Source: Mollicutes bacterium (lineage in GTDB: Bacteria; Bacillota_I; Bacilli_A; Izemoplasmatales; Izemoplasmataceae). From it: DNA of 49,463 nucleotides. A program made the translations under genes and the position numbers. The stretch is from contig PWYL01000070.1 of NCBI GenBank assembly GCA_003568315.1, forward strand, positions 79,266 to 128,728, given 5' to 3'. Positions 24,613-34,311 of this stretch are shown piece after piece. The notes below the pieces were generated by a model. The model was not told the origin of the DNA, ran no database searches, and saw only the letters and a program-made list of their open reading frames with translations. Positions within the stretch are counted from its first letter, which is position 1; every line of letters begins with the position of its first letter.

Positions 24613-27117
24613 ATGCTGAAAAGATTCTTCGACCCGAGCCGCCGGGCCCAAAAGCGACTTCGCGCTTTCAGCGAGGAAATCATCGCTTTGCATGAGGAGA
24701 AAATCAAACATTTGAGCGATGACGAACTCAAGGCCAAGACCGATGAGTTCAGGAAACGTCTCGAAGATGGTGAGTCCCTCGATGATCTGGAAAAGGAAGC
24801 CTACGCCGTCGTGCGTGAAGCCTCGACCCGCGTGACGGGCCTGACCCCTTTCTTGGTACAGGTCATGGGCGCGAAAGTCATCCACGAAGGCGACATCGCC
24901 GAGATGAAGACGGGGGAAGGTAAAACCCTGACCGCCGTCATGCCGGCTTATTTGAACGCCCTCACGGGCAAAGGTGTGCACATCATCACCGTGAACGATT
25001 ATCTCGCCCGCCGTGAGGCCGAAGGCGAGATCGGCGACATCTTCCGCTTTCTTGGCCTCACCTGCGGCTTGAACCATCGCGATTTGACGCCCGAAGAGAA
25101 GAAAGAGGCCTACAATTCCGATGTGATGTATTCGACCAACAACGAGGTCGGTTTCGACTATCTCCGCGACAACATGGCCATCTACAAGGATTCGATGGTC
25201 CAACGCGATTTGCATTTCGCCATCATCGACGAGGTGGATTCCATCCTCATCGACGAAGCGCGGACCCCCCTCATCATCTCCGGCGGGGCGAAACAGACCG
25301 CGAACCTCTACAAGCAGGCGAACGCCTTCGCGAAGACGCTCGAAGAAGACGACTACTCGATCGACTTGAAGGCCCGCCATGCGACCTTGACAAGTGGGGG
25401 CATGCGGAAGGCCGAGAGGTATTTCGGCATCGACAACCTCTACGACCTCGAGCATGTGACCTTGCTCCACCACATCAACAACGCCGTCGCCGCGAACTTC
25501 ATCATGGAACTCGATGTCGACTATGTCGTCAAAGAGGGCGAAGTGGTGCTCGTCGACCAGTTCACCGGTCGGTTGATGCCGGGACGCCAATACTCGGGCG
25601 GTTTGCATCAAGCATTGGAAGCGAAAGAGGGCGTCGAGATCAAGAAGGAGACGACGACCCTCGCCTCGATCACCTTCCAGAACTTTTTCCGCATGTACAA
25701 CAAACTTTCCGGCATGACCGGCACCGCCAAGACCGAGGAAGAGGAATTCCAAAACATCTACAACATGTTCGTCATCCAGATTCCCACGAACGAGCCCATG
25801 ATCCGCTATGATGACACCGACGCGCTCTATCCCGACATGGAAAGCAAATACAAGGCCTTGGCCGCTGAAATCGCCAAGCGCAACAAGAAGGGCCAGCCCG
25901 TCCTCGTGGGCACGATCTCCATCGAAAGCAGCGAACGCATCTCGAAACTGTTGAAGCAAAAAGGCGTCAAGCATGACGTGTTGAACGCCAAGAACCACGA
26001 ACGGGAAGCGCAGATCATCGAGGACGCGGGGCAGAAGGGCTCCGTCACTATCGCCACCAACATGGCCGGACGCGGTACCGACATCAAACTCGGTGCCGGT
26101 GTCACGGATCTCGGCGGCCTCGCCGTCATCGGCACCGAGCGTCACGAGGCCCGCCGCATCGACGACCAGCTCCGGGGTAGGAGCGGCCGCCAGGGTGACC
26201 CGGGCTATTCCAAGTTCTTCCTCTCGGGCGATGACGACCTCGTGCGCCGTTTCGGCGGCGACCGCTTCCAACAACAACTCGAATACCTCTCCCGCACCCG
26301 GGACAAGAAGGAGAAAAACCCCCTCCAAAGCAAATTCTTCGCCCGCCAGATCAAACGCGCCCAGCGCCAGATCGAAGGCGCGAACTATGATAGAAGAAAG
26401 ACCGTCCTCCAATACGACGAAGTGCTCCGGAAACAACGCGAGATCATCTACGGCCAACGCCGTGACATCCTCCTCAAGGAAGACATCGTCGACATCGTGA
26501 AGCCGATGACCAAACGGCATCTCGACCGTCTTGTCGAGGAACACACGGATCGTGCGAAAAAACCGCCGAGACTGGACAAAGAGAGTTTACTCGATGCCGT
26601 CTATGGCAAGTTGATTCCCGTGGACCGCATCGAGCGTGAGAAAATCAGCGAAGACCCCGAAAAGACCTACGCCCACCTTGAAGAAGTCCTCGATGACGAT
26701 TTTTCGAAGAAGGAAGAACAGTTCAACCGGGAAAAATTCAACGAGTTTTTGAAAGCGGTCGTTTTGCGTGTGGTCGACACCCATTGGGTGCAGCACATCG
26801 ACCAGATGAGCGAACTGCGCCAGAGTGTCGGGCTGCAATCCTACGGCCAGCAGAACCCCCTGCGTGAATACCAGGAGATGGGATTCACCCTCTTCGAGGA
26901 CATGGTCGTCGCCATCGAGCGCGACACGACCCGCTACATCCTCCGTGCCCGTGTGCGCGACAACCTGCAGCGCGTGCAGGTCGCCAAGCCGACCAAGACC
27001 TCCTCGGGCAAAGAGGAAGAGAAAAAGAAGAAACCCGTCCGCCGCAAAAAAATCGGACGCAACGAGCCCTGCCCCTGCGGCAGCGGTAAAAAATACAAAC
27101 ACTGCCACGGCCGTTAG
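24613..27117 (+). CDS. secA: Preprotein translocase ATPase SecA
   Basis: 834-residue motor of the Sec pathway. Walker A-type MKTGEGKTLTA near residue 100, the DEAD-like DEVDSILIDEARTPLIISG, PTNEPMIRYD, TNMAGRGTDIKLG and LRGRSGRQGDPG of the second NTPase half. The C-terminal zinc-binding SEC-C motif PCPCGSGKKYKHCHGR is intact and should bind SecB or phospholipid. The preprotein cross-linking and scaffold regions are of normal length. The start has a GAGGTGACTGT spacing. It is followed 14 bases later by prfB. Confidence 0.97.
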   Translation: MLKRFFDPSRRAQKRLRAFSEEIIALHEEKIKHLSDDELKAKTDEFRKRLEDGESLDDLEKEAYAVVREASTRVTGLTPFLVQVMGAKVIHEGDIAEMKTGEGKTLTAVMPAYLNALTGKGVHIITVNDYLARREAEGEIGDIFRFLGLTCGLNHRDLTPEEKKEAYNSDVMYSTNNEVGFDYLRDNMAIYKDSMVQRDLHFAIIDEVDSILIDEARTPLIISGGAKQTANLYKQANAFAKTLEEDDYSIDLKARHATLTSGGMRKAERYFGIDNLYDLEHVTLLHHINNAVAANFIMELDVDYVVKEGEVVLVDQFTGRLMPGRQYSGGLHQALEAKEGVEIKKETTTLASITFQNFFRMYNKLSGMTGTAKTEEEEFQNIYNMFVIQIPTNEPMIRYDDTDALYPDMESKYKALAAEIAKRNKKGQPVLVGTISIESSERISKLLKQKGVKHDVLNAKNHEREAQIIEDAGQKGSVTIATNMAGRGTDIKLGAGVTDLGGLAVIGTERHEARRIDDQLRGRSGRQGDPGYSKFFLSGDDDLVRRFGGDRFQQQLEYLSRTRDKKEKNPLQSKFFARQIKRAQRQIEGANYDRRKTVLQYDEVLRKQREIIYGQRRDILLKEDIVDIVKPMTKRHLDRLVEEHTDRAKKPPRLDKESLLDAVYGKLIPVDRIEREKISEDPEKTYAHLEEVLDDDFSKKEEQFNREKFNEFLKAVVLRVVDTHWVQHIDQMSELRQSVGLQSYGQQNPLREYQEMGFTLFEDMVVAIERDTTRYILRARVRDNLQRVQVAKPTKTSSGKEEEKKKKPVRRKKIGRNEPCPCGSGKKYKHCHGR

Positions 27118-27131
27118 GCCGAAAACGGGTG

Positions 27132-28256
27132 ATGAAGATGGAAGCCTATGAGATCCGCCAAGCCAAGGAATCCTTCGAGCGTCGTCTCGAAGACATCCAC
27201 AACCTGCTTGATATCGATAGACTCGAGGAATCGATCGAAGAAATCGAGGCCGAGACGTACGAGAACGGTTTCTGGGACGACCACAAGAAGGCCCAGAGCA
27301 TCATCAAGCGCTTGAAAGAGAAGAAGAGCCGGCTCGCAGCCTACCGAAAACTCGAGAGCGGTCTCGAGAACCTCGAGGTCGCGCTCGAACTCATCGAGAT
27401 GGAAGAGTCCGCCGCGGGCGTCGAAGACGACATCGCCTTTCTCGAGCGCGCCTTCGACAAATTGGAGACGATGCTCTTCCTCTCCGAGGAATACGACAAT
27501 GCCCCGGCCATCTTGGAAATCCACCCCGGTGCGGGCGGAACGGAAAGCCACGATTGGGCCATGATGCTCTATAGGATGTATAAGCGCTACGCCGAGAGGC
27601 GGGGCTTTTCTTTCATCGTGAACGACTATCTCGAAGGCGGCGAGGCGGGACTCAAGGCCGCGACCGTCACCATCAAGGGCGAACACGCCTACGGTCTTTT
27701 GAAAAACGAACACGGTGTCCACAGGCTCGTCCGGATTTCGCCTTTCGATTCTTCTTCCCGACGTCACACGAGTTTCGCGGCCGTCACCGTCATCCCCGCG
27801 GTCGAAGACGAGATCGACATCGAGTTGAAGGATGCCGACCTCCGCATCGACACCTACCGTTCGAGCGGCGCCGGCGGCCAACATGTCAACACCACCGATT
27901 CGGCCGTGCGCATAACACACCTTCCCACCGAGGTCACCGTGACTTGCCAGAACGAACGCTCGCAGATCAAAAACCGCGAACAGGCGATGAAAATCTTGAA
28001 GGCGAAAATCTTCCGCCTCGAAAAGGAAAAGAAACAAGAAGAGATCATGCAGATCAAGGGGGAGGGCTTGGCCAACGCTTTCGGCAGCCAAATCCGCTCC
28101 TACGTCCTCCATCCCTACAACATGGTCAAGGACCATCGCACCGAGGTGGAGACCGCCCAGGTGCAGAAAGTCCTCGACGGCGAAATCGACGATTTCATCC
28201 TGGGACATTTGAAACAGGTCTCCAAGGAGCGTGAACGGGATGCGAAAGACGCTTAG
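27132..28256 (+). CDS. prfB: Peptide chain release factor 2, without programmed frameshift
   Basis: 374-residue RF2 that ends translation at UGA and UAA. The GGQ loop is SSGAGGQHVNTTDSAVR, and the RF2 tripeptide region lies in SPFDSSSRRHTSFAAV. Most prfB genes have an in-frame UGA near codon 25 read by +1 frameshift (CTT TGA C). Here the corresponding place reads CTT GAT in frame, with no UGA and no internal SD-like GGGGG upstream, so autoregulation is absent. Several start codons (27129 GTG, 27132 ATG, 27138 ATG) are possible; 27132 is chosen. It overlaps the yitT-like gene by 17 bases. Confidence 0.95.
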   Translation: MKMEAYEIRQAKESFERRLEDIHNLLDIDRLEESIEEIEAETYENGFWDDHKKAQSIIKRLKEKKSRLAAYRKLESGLENLEVALELIEMEESAAGVEDDIAFLERAFDKLETMLFLSEEYDNAPAILEIHPGAGGTESHDWAMMLYRMYKRYAERRGFSFIVNDYLEGGEAGLKAATVTIKGEHAYGLLKNEHGVHRLVRISPFDSSSRRHTSFAAVTVIPAVEDEIDIELKDADLRIDTYRSSGAGGQHVNTTDSAVRITHLPTEVTVTCQNERSQIKNREQAMKILKAKIFRLEKEKKQEEIMQIKGEGLANAFGSQIRSYVLHPYNMVKDHRTEVETAQVQKVLDGEIDDFILGHLKQVSKERERDAKDA

Positions 28257-29118
28257 AAAACTCTCGCTATCAAACCGCTATTTCATGATCACTCTCGGAA
28301 TCTTTCTCATGGTGGCGGGTTTCTATTACTTCATCATGCCCGCGGCCTTGGTCATCGGGGGCGTGAGCGGTGTCGGCGTCCTCTTTTCCGAACTCTTCGC
28401 CATCCGGGTCTCGCTTGTCGTGCTCGTGCTGAATGTGGTGTTGTTGGGGTTCGGATGGCTCTTTCTCGGTTTCAAGAGTTTCGTACGGAGCATCTATGGC
28501 TCTTTGATGTTTCCGCTCATCCTCTTTCTTTTGGAGGAATTCAGCCCTCCACTCGACATGGAACCCGATTTCCTCCTCTATACGACATTCGGCGGGTTTC
28601 TGCTCGGGATCGGCTTCGGCTATGTCATCAAATACGGCGGCACGAGCGGCGGAACGGACATTCCCATCAAGATTCTGCACAAGCGGCTCAAGCTCCCCTT
28701 GAGCTTTTCCATATATTTGGTCGACGGCGCGATCATCCTCTCCGGCGTCATCGCTTTATATGCCGAAAGAGGAGTCACCGCGGGGCTTTATGCCCTCCTC
28801 ACCATGGTCATCAGTGGCCGGGTGGCCGATTTCGTCATCATCGGCTCCAACACATTGAAAGCCGTGCACATCGTCACCGAGAAACCCGACCGCATCAAAC
28901 AGCTCATCTATGAGGCCTTGGAGCGCGGCGTGAGCCTCATCCCGATGAAGGGCGGCTACAGCATGCGCCAAAAGACCATCGTGCTATCCGTCATCACCCG
29001 CGACGAGTACCACCGCATCCGCGACATCATCGCCGCGGTCGACGAAGAGGCGTTCGTCTTCGCGTCCCCGGCTACCGAGATACAAGGCGATTTCACCACC
29101 CATTGGGAGGATGATTGA
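28240..29118 (+). CDS. YitT-family membrane protein
   Basis: 292 residues. N-terminal half with five to six helices of the YitT (DUF161) type, including GIFLMVAGFYYFIMPAALVIGGVSGVGVL (given in outline) and GFLLGIGFGYVIKYGGTSGGTDI. The C-terminal DUF2179 cytoplasmic domain starts near KAVHIVTEKPDRIKQLIYEAL and holds SLIPMKGGYSMRQKTIVLSV. The ATG at 28240 is ten bases after AAGGAG; a GTG at 28231 is too close. Function of the family is not established. It overlaps prfB and is followed three bases later by the protease gene, so they may be co-expressed. Confidence 0.9.
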   Translation: MRKTLRKLSLSNRYFMITLGIFLMVAGFYYFIMPAALVIGGVSGVGVLFSELFAIRVSLVVLVLNVVLLGFGWLFLGFKSFVRSIYGSLMFPLILFLLEEFSPPLDMEPDFLLYTTFGGFLLGIGFGYVIKYGGTSGGTDIPIKILHKRLKLPLSFSIYLVDGAIILSGVIALYAERGVTAGLYALLTMVISGRVADFVIIGSNTLKAVHIVTEKPDRIKQLIYEALERGVSLIPMKGGYSMRQKTIVLSVITRDEYHRIRDIIAAVDEEAFVFASPATEIQGDFTTHWEDD

Positions 29119-29121
29119 ATC

Positions 29122-30540
29122 ATGCGTATTTTCCGTCACATCGCAGCAGGCATTTTTGTGGTTTTCGTGTTCACGCTCTCGGGCTGTGAACTCGCAGAAC
29201 CCTCCGAGAAGGATCCGAACCAGGCCCTCTTCGAAGAGGCCCTGGAAGGCATCGATAGCAACTTCTACAAGGACATCTCTCGCGATGAACTCTATGAGGC
29301 CGCCATCCGCGGGCTTTTCAACGCGTTGGACGACCCCTTCAGCCGCTATATGACAAAAGAGGAGGCCCAACAGTTCCGCGAGGGTCTCGGGGAAGAGTTC
29401 GTCGGCGTCGGGGTGACCGTCGAGAACGTCGACAACAACGTCGTCGTCCGGAAAGTCTGGACGGACTCTCCCGCCGAGGCCGCCGGTATGCGACCCGGTG
29501 ACACCGTGACCCATATCGACGGCGAGGATTTCCGCCACAAATCCTATCTCGACACCATCACCGCCCTCGTCGGCGAAGAAGGGAGCACAATCGAGCTCGG
29601 CGTCCGCCGACCGGGCCTCGAGGAGATCCTCACTTTCACCATGGAAAGGGAGCGGATTCCCAATCCGAGCGTGACCCATGAGATATTCGAAATCGAGAAT
29701 CGCACCATCGGCTATCTGAAAATCAACCAATTCGGCGAAAAGACCGCCGGACTCGTCGAGAGTACGCTTGCCGAATTCGAGGACGAGAAGGGCATCGACG
29801 GTCTCATCATCGACGTCCGCGACAACACCGGCGGCTATCTCACCAGTGTCAAGGAAATCCTCGACATGTTCCTCGCGGAAGGGGAACTGCCGATGTTTTC
29901 CATCGAACAGGTCTTTGCCGGCACGCCGATCAAAGAGGATTATGAAGCGAGCGGCACGGAGACGAAACCCTACGACATCAAGGTTCTCATCAACTCTTAC
30001 AGCGCCAGCGCCGCCGAGGTCTTCGCCATGGCGATGATGGAAAAGGGCGGCTACGATGTCATCGGCACGCCTTCTTACGGCAAGGGCACGATGCAGATTC
30101 CCGTCCATCTCGAAGACGAGAGCCAACTGCACATCTCGGCCGGTCGCTGGTTCACCCCCGAAGGCAACTGGATCCATTTCGACGGCGGCGACATGGAACA
30201 TGTCCAACCGACAATCGAGATCGAACAGAACCCCTACCACTACGCCTACAGCGTCCATCTTACCGAAGGCGAGGTTCTCGAATACGACCTCGTCTCCACG
30301 AAAGTCGCCAACATGCAAAAGATCCTTTCCGCCTACGGTTATGACATCCGTACGGACGGCTATTTCGATTCGGCCACCGAACTCGCCGTCGAGGATTTCC
30401 AAGAAGAGAACGACCTGCCCGTGACGGGCAAGGTCGATGAAGCGACCGCGCTCGCCCTTTCGGAATTCCTGCTCGTCTATCGCACCGACCACGAGACCGA
30501 CACGCAACTTTCCGTCGCCCGCGACGAGTTCCGAGAATGA
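29122..30540 (+). CDS. S41-family C-terminal processing peptidase (lipoprotein) with peptidoglycan-binding domain
   Basis: 472 residues. Signal peptide with lipobox LSGC at about residues 19-22 predicts a lipid-anchored extracellular protein. A PDZ domain spans about 85-165 (GVGVTVENVDNNVVVRKV, SPAEAAGMRPGDTVTHIDG). The S41 catalytic core follows, with Ser296 in YSASAAE and Lys321 in SYGKG, 25 residues apart as in CtpA/CtpB. A C-terminal peptidoglycan-binding helical domain (about 393-450, with YFDSATELAVEDFQ and TGKVDEATALAL) should tether it to the wall. The wall-binding domain argues that the organism has peptidoglycan. It overlaps recX by four bases. Confidence 0.93.
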   Translation: MRIFRHIAAGIFVVFVFTLSGCELAEPSEKDPNQALFEEALEGIDSNFYKDISRDELYEAAIRGLFNALDDPFSRYMTKEEAQQFREGLGEEFVGVGVTVENVDNNVVVRKVWTDSPAEAAGMRPGDTVTHIDGEDFRHKSYLDTITALVGEEGSTIELGVRRPGLEEILTFTMERERIPNPSVTHEIFEIENRTIGYLKINQFGEKTAGLVESTLAEFEDEKGIDGLIIDVRDNTGGYLTSVKEILDMFLAEGELPMFSIEQVFAGTPIKEDYEASGTETKPYDIKVLINSYSASAAEVFAMAMMEKGGYDVIGTPSYGKGTMQIPVHLEDESQLHISAGRWFTPEGNWIHFDGGDMEHVQPTIEIEQNPYHYAYSVHLTEGEVLEYDLVSTKVANMQKILSAYGYDIRTDGYFDSATELAVEDFQEENDLPVTGKVDEATALALSEFLLVYRTDHETDTQLSVARDEFRE

Positions 30541-31316
30541 TGAGGCTGAAAGACATCCGCGCGGCGGGAAAGAAGACCTTCACGGTCGTTCTCGGAAGTG
30601 CTGCCGAAGAGATGACCCTCACACTCCGGGAAGAGACCATCGCCCAACACGGCCTTTTCGGAAAAGAAAGCCTGGACGAAAAAGAACTCGAGACGATCAA
30701 GGCGGATGACGCCTACCACAAAGCCTTGGCGAAAGCCTTCGATTTTCTCTCCCGACGCGACTATTCGGCGGCCTCGCTCGCGCAAAAACTCGCTTCGCAC
30801 GGACACAAGACGGTGCAGCGGGTCCTCGACCATCTGCGAGAGACGAACTATGTCGACGACGAGAAGACGCTACGCATCCATTTCGAGGATGCGCTCGCTT
30901 TCAGCCTGCAGGGTCCGAAGAAGCTGCGCGAGCGTTTCCTGAAGGACGGTTTCCCCAAGGACCTCGTCGACGAGGTCCTCTCCGCCTATGATGAAGCGAC
31001 CCAAAGAAGGAAAGTCCGCGAGCTCTTCGAGAAGACTCTGCGCACCCTGCCGCGCTTGACGCCGAGAAAAGCGGAGGAGAAGCTGCTAGCGACAGCTCTC
31101 CGCCAGGGTTTCGATTATGATGTCTTGAAACCTTTGGCGAGCGAAGCGAGAGTGCGACTCGAAGAAGAGACGGATATCGAGAATCTCCTTCTCGAAAGAA
31201 TCTCCGTCCTGAAAGGGAAATACCTTGGAAAAGACCACAAGACGAAGGACAGATTCATGAAGAAACTCCTCCGGGAAGGTTTTCCCTACGAGCTTGTGCG
31301 AAAACACCTGGATTGA
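30537..31316 (+). CDS. recX: Regulatory protein RecX
   Basis: 259 residues, the long Bacillota form. Three-helix repeats are visible: ALAKAFDFLSRRDYSAASLAQKL, then VLDHLRETNYVDDEKTLRIHFEDAL, KLRERFLKDGFPKDLVDEVL and a final FMKKLLREGFPYELVRKHL. About 55 N-terminal residues precede the repeats, as in other Gram-positive RecX. It modulates RecA filaments. ATGATG start; either ATG is possible. It lies between the protease and glycogen genes without a functional link to either. Confidence 0.9.
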   Translation: MMRLKDIRAAGKKTFTVVLGSAAEEMTLTLREETIAQHGLFGKESLDEKELETIKADDAYHKALAKAFDFLSRRDYSAASLAQKLASHGHKTVQRVLDHLRETNYVDDEKTLRIHFEDALAFSLQGPKKLRERFLKDGFPKDLVDEVLSAYDEATQRRKVRELFEKTLRTLPRLTPRKAEEKLLATALRQGFDYDVLKPLASEARVRLEEETDIENLLLERISVLKGKYLGKDHKTKDRFMKKLLREGFPYELVRKHLD

Positions 31317-31322
31317 GAGGGG

Positions 31323-33176
31323 GTGAGGGCCCTGGAAGAAAAAGTGAAACGACAGTTCCTATCCGGCGGGATGGAAGACGCTTTCCAACATTTCGGCGCC
31401 CATGTCGTAAAAGACGACACGGGCCAAGTCCGTTTTGTCCGTTTCACCGTGTATGCGCCCAATGCCAAAGCCGTCGATATCGTCGGCACCTTCAACGATT
31501 ATGCCCCCCGCACCCATGTGATGCGTCCCCTCGGAGACGGATTTTTCCGCATGGAGATCGAAAAGGACCTGCGCGGTCATCTGTACAAATACCTCATCCA
31601 CACGAAACAGGGAGACATGATCCACAAGAGCGACCCTTTCGCTTTCGCGAGCGCCTTCCGCCCCGACACCCCTTCCCGCGTCACGGATCTTGACACCCAC
31701 GTGTGGCAAGATGGCGACTACATGGAAGAACGGCGCGGAAGAAAGCCCTATGATACGCCCGTCTCCATCTATGAAGTGCATCTCGGAAGCTGGATGCGAA
31801 AGCCCGACGGCGCCTTCCACACCTACAAAGAACTCGCCGAAAGGCTCATACCCCATGTCCAAGAGCTCGGCTTCACCCACATCGAACTCATGCCCGTCTA
31901 CGAACACCCCTTCGACGGCTCCTGGGGTTATCAGGGAACGGGCTACTACAGCATCACCTCCCGTTATGGAGAACCCACGGACTTCATGCGGTTCGTGGAT
32001 GCTTGCCACAAGGAGAAAATCGGCGTCATCTTGGACTGGGTGCCCGGGCATATCGCCAAAGACGGCCACGGACTCTACCGTTTCGACGGCACCCACCTTT
32101 ACGAGTATGCCGATGAAGACATCCGCGAGAACGAAATCTGGGGCACGGCGAATCTCGACTTGGGCAAAGGGGAGACACAGAGTTTCCTCGTCTCGAACGC
32201 AATCTTCTTCTTGGAGAAATATCACATCGACGGCATCCGTGTCGATGCCGTCGCGAACATCATCCATCATCTCGGGGATTCTTCCCGCGGTCTGAACGAG
32301 GGCGGGATCGCCTTTTTGCGAAAGTTCACCCTTTCGGTCTTCGCCCGCCACGAACAAGCGATCCTCGCCGCCGAGGATTCGACCGCCCATCCCCTCGTGA
32401 CCCACCCGGTCGAAAGCGGCGGCCTCGGCTTCAACTACAAATGGAATATGGGCTGGATGAACGACACGCTGAAGTATTTCCAAAGGGACCCCGTCCACAG
32501 AAAACACCACCACGACGAGATCACCTTCTCTTTGATGTATGCTTTCCGCGAGAATTTCATCCTGCCCTTCTCGCATGACGAGGTCGTGCACGGCAAGAAG
32601 ACACTCGTAAAGAAGATGCCCGGGGACTATTGGCAGAAGTTCGCGAACTACCGCGCCCTTCTCGGCTGGCTCTTCACCCATCCGGGCAAGAAACTCCTCT
32701 TCATGGGCCAAGAGTTCGCCCAGATGGACGAATGGAAAGAATGGGACGAACTCGACTGGAATCTTTTGACCTTCCCCATGCACGATTCCATCCGCCGTTA
32801 TGTGAAGGATCTGAACGCGCTCATGCATGATGAGCCCGCTTTGCACGAGGCCGACCATGATGAGGCGGGTTTCGAATGGATCGATGCCGACAACGCGACA
32901 CAAAGCGTGCTCGCCTATCTCCGGAAGGACAAGCGGGGGCGGGCACTCGTCTGCGTCTTGAACTTGACGCCGAAGACGCATGACGACTTCCTTCTCGGTG
33001 TCCCCGAAGCCGGCACCTACAAGGAGATCATGAACAGCGACAAATCGACCTACGGTGGAAGCGGCATCGTGAACACCACACGCAAAACCCTGAAACGACC
33101 ATCACACGGAAGGGACCAGGCTGTCAGGATGAAACTCCCGCCCTTGGCCTTGTCCATTTTGAAACGGGAGGGATGA
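31323..33176 (+). CDS. glgB: 1,4-alpha-glucan branching enzyme
   Basis: 617-residue GH13 branching enzyme that creates alpha-1,6 branches in glycogen. N-terminal CBM48 domain (FTVYAPNAKAVDIVGTFNDY). Catalytic barrel motifs: GVILDWVPGH, nucleophile Asp308 in DGIRVDAV, acid/base Glu351 in LAAEDSTAHP, and LPFSHDEVVHGK. The C-terminal beta domain ends near SILKREG. The GTG at 31323 is six bases after the recX stop in a G-rich SD; the start is less certain than the gene, and a GTG at 31344 is an alternative. First gene of the glycogen operon. Confidence 0.95.
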   Translation: MRALEEKVKRQFLSGGMEDAFQHFGAHVVKDDTGQVRFVRFTVYAPNAKAVDIVGTFNDYAPRTHVMRPLGDGFFRMEIEKDLRGHLYKYLIHTKQGDMIHKSDPFAFASAFRPDTPSRVTDLDTHVWQDGDYMEERRGRKPYDTPVSIYEVHLGSWMRKPDGAFHTYKELAERLIPHVQELGFTHIELMPVYEHPFDGSWGYQGTGYYSITSRYGEPTDFMRFVDACHKEKIGVILDWVPGHIAKDGHGLYRFDGTHLYEYADEDIRENEIWGTANLDLGKGETQSFLVSNAIFFLEKYHIDGIRVDAVANIIHHLGDSSRGLNEGGIAFLRKFTLSVFARHEQAILAAEDSTAHPLVTHPVESGGLGFNYKWNMGWMNDTLKYFQRDPVHRKHHHDEITFSLMYAFRENFILPFSHDEVVHGKKTLVKKMPGDYWQKFANYRALLGWLFTHPGKKLLFMGQEFAQMDEWKEWDELDWNLLTFPMHDSIRRYVKDLNALMHDEPALHEADHDEAGFEWIDADNATQSVLAYLRKDKRGRALVCVLNLTPKTHDDFLLGVPEAGTYKEIMNSDKSTYGGSGIVNTTRKTLKRPSHGRDQAVRMKLPPLALSILKREG

Positions 33177-33177
33177 G

Positions 33178-34311
33178 ATGAAAACGGAGACCATCGCCAT
33201 GGTGCTCGTGGGCGGTAAAGGCAGCCGCCTCCGCCCCATCACCGAAAGGAAGGCCAAACCGGCCGTCACGTTCGCGGGGAAATACCGCCTTGTCGATTTC
33301 GTCTTGAGCAATCTCGCCAACACCATGATCAACACCGTCGGCATCATCACACAGTATGAACCGCACTCGCTCATGGATTACATCGGCCTCGGCAGCAGCT
33401 GGGACCTCGACGTGGCAGAAGGCGGCGTGCATTTTCTCACCCCCTACACGGACATCGACGGAGAGAAGTGGCAGAAGGGCACGGCACACGCCATCCGCCA
33501 GCATCTCCATTTCGTCCGGACGCATGATCCCGCATATGTGCTCGTCCTTTCGGGCGACCACATCTACAAGATGGACTATCGCGATCTCATAAAGACCCAC
33601 GAGAAGAAGGGGGCCGATTTCACGATCGGCATCTTCACCCCGCATGACAGTCTCTCCCGCTACGGGGTGCTCACCCTCGACAAAGAGGGCTTTGTCGAGG
33701 GTTTCGAGGAGAAACCGGACGAGCCGCGAGGTGATTACGCCTCGATGGGCATCTATCTCTTCAACCGGGACACACTGGAAAAGATCCTTGCCAACGGTCT
33801 CGAAGAGGGGTTCGATTTCGGCAGGGACATCATCCCCAAGGCGATTGCGGAAAAATACACCATCGGCGCCCACGAGTTCCAGGGGTATTTCCGGGATGTG
33901 GGGACGATCGAGAGCCTGTATGAAGCGAACATGGACTTGATCGACCACCCCGAGCGTTTGATGTTGAATGATTACAAGAACCTTCCCGTCTTCACCCGTT
34001 CGAGCAACCTCTCGCCCCATCACGTCATCAAAAAGCACGGCATCGCCGACGCTTTGATAAGCGACGGCTGCATGATCGAGGGGAAAATCAGACGCAGTGT
34101 CCTCTCGGGGAGTGTCATCGTCAAGAGCGGCGCCTCGGTCGAGGGAAGCCTCCTTTTCGCGGGCGTCGTTGTCGGCGAGGGCGCGAAAGTGAAGAACGCG
34201 ATCGTCTTGGAAGAGACGGTCATCCTCCCCGATACCGAACTCGTCTTCGAAACCCCCACCGTCATCGACAACGAACGTCTCTGGGACCTCGGGGGGGGTC
34301 GTCGTGCGTGA
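33178..34311 (+). CDS. glgC: Glucose-1-phosphate adenylyltransferase (ADP-glucose pyrophosphorylase), catalytic
   Basis: 377 residues. Makes ADP-glucose from ATP and glucose-1-phosphate. The catalytic motif GGKGSRLRPITERKAKPAV and FAGKYRLVDFVLSN are intact; VLSGDHIYKMDY holds the metal-binding Asp. A left-handed beta-helix follows (LISDGCMIEGKIRRSVLSGSVIVKSGASVEGS, in outline). The ATG is five bases after GGGAGGG. Its end overlaps the glgD-glgA fusion by eight bases across a run of eight G, so the two are translationally coupled; see the separate note on that run. Confidence 0.95.
   Translation: MKTETIAMVLVGGKGSRLRPITERKAKPAVTFAGKYRLVDFVLSNLANTMINTVGIITQYEPHSLMDYIGLGSSWDLDVAEGGVHFLTPYTDIDGEKWQKGTAHAIRQHLHFVRTHDPAYVLVLSGDHIYKMDYRDLIKTHEKKGADFTIGIFTPHDSLSRYGVLTLDKEGFVEGFEEKPDEPRGDYASMGIYLFNRDTLEKILANGLEEGFDFGRDIIPKAIAEKYTIGAHEFQGYFRDVGTIESLYEANMDLIDHPERLMLNDYKNLPVFTRSSNLSPHHVIKKHGIADALISDGCMIEGKIRRSVLSGSVIVKSGASVEGSLLFAGVVVGEGAKVKNAIVLEETVILPDTELVFETPTVIDNERLWDLGGGRRA

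Noticed and set aside
24475-26544. Long open frame of 689 codons on the minus strand opposite secA
   Set aside because: It is a mirror of the third-position C bias in secA. It has no SD and no recognisable domain, and secA is certain. The same applies to other long antisense frames, for example opposite glgD-glgA, mal, citF, glgB and ppdK.
27132-27250. Programmed +1 frameshift in prfB
   Set aside because: The frame is continuous from the start codon through the GGQ domain, and no in-frame UGA is present.
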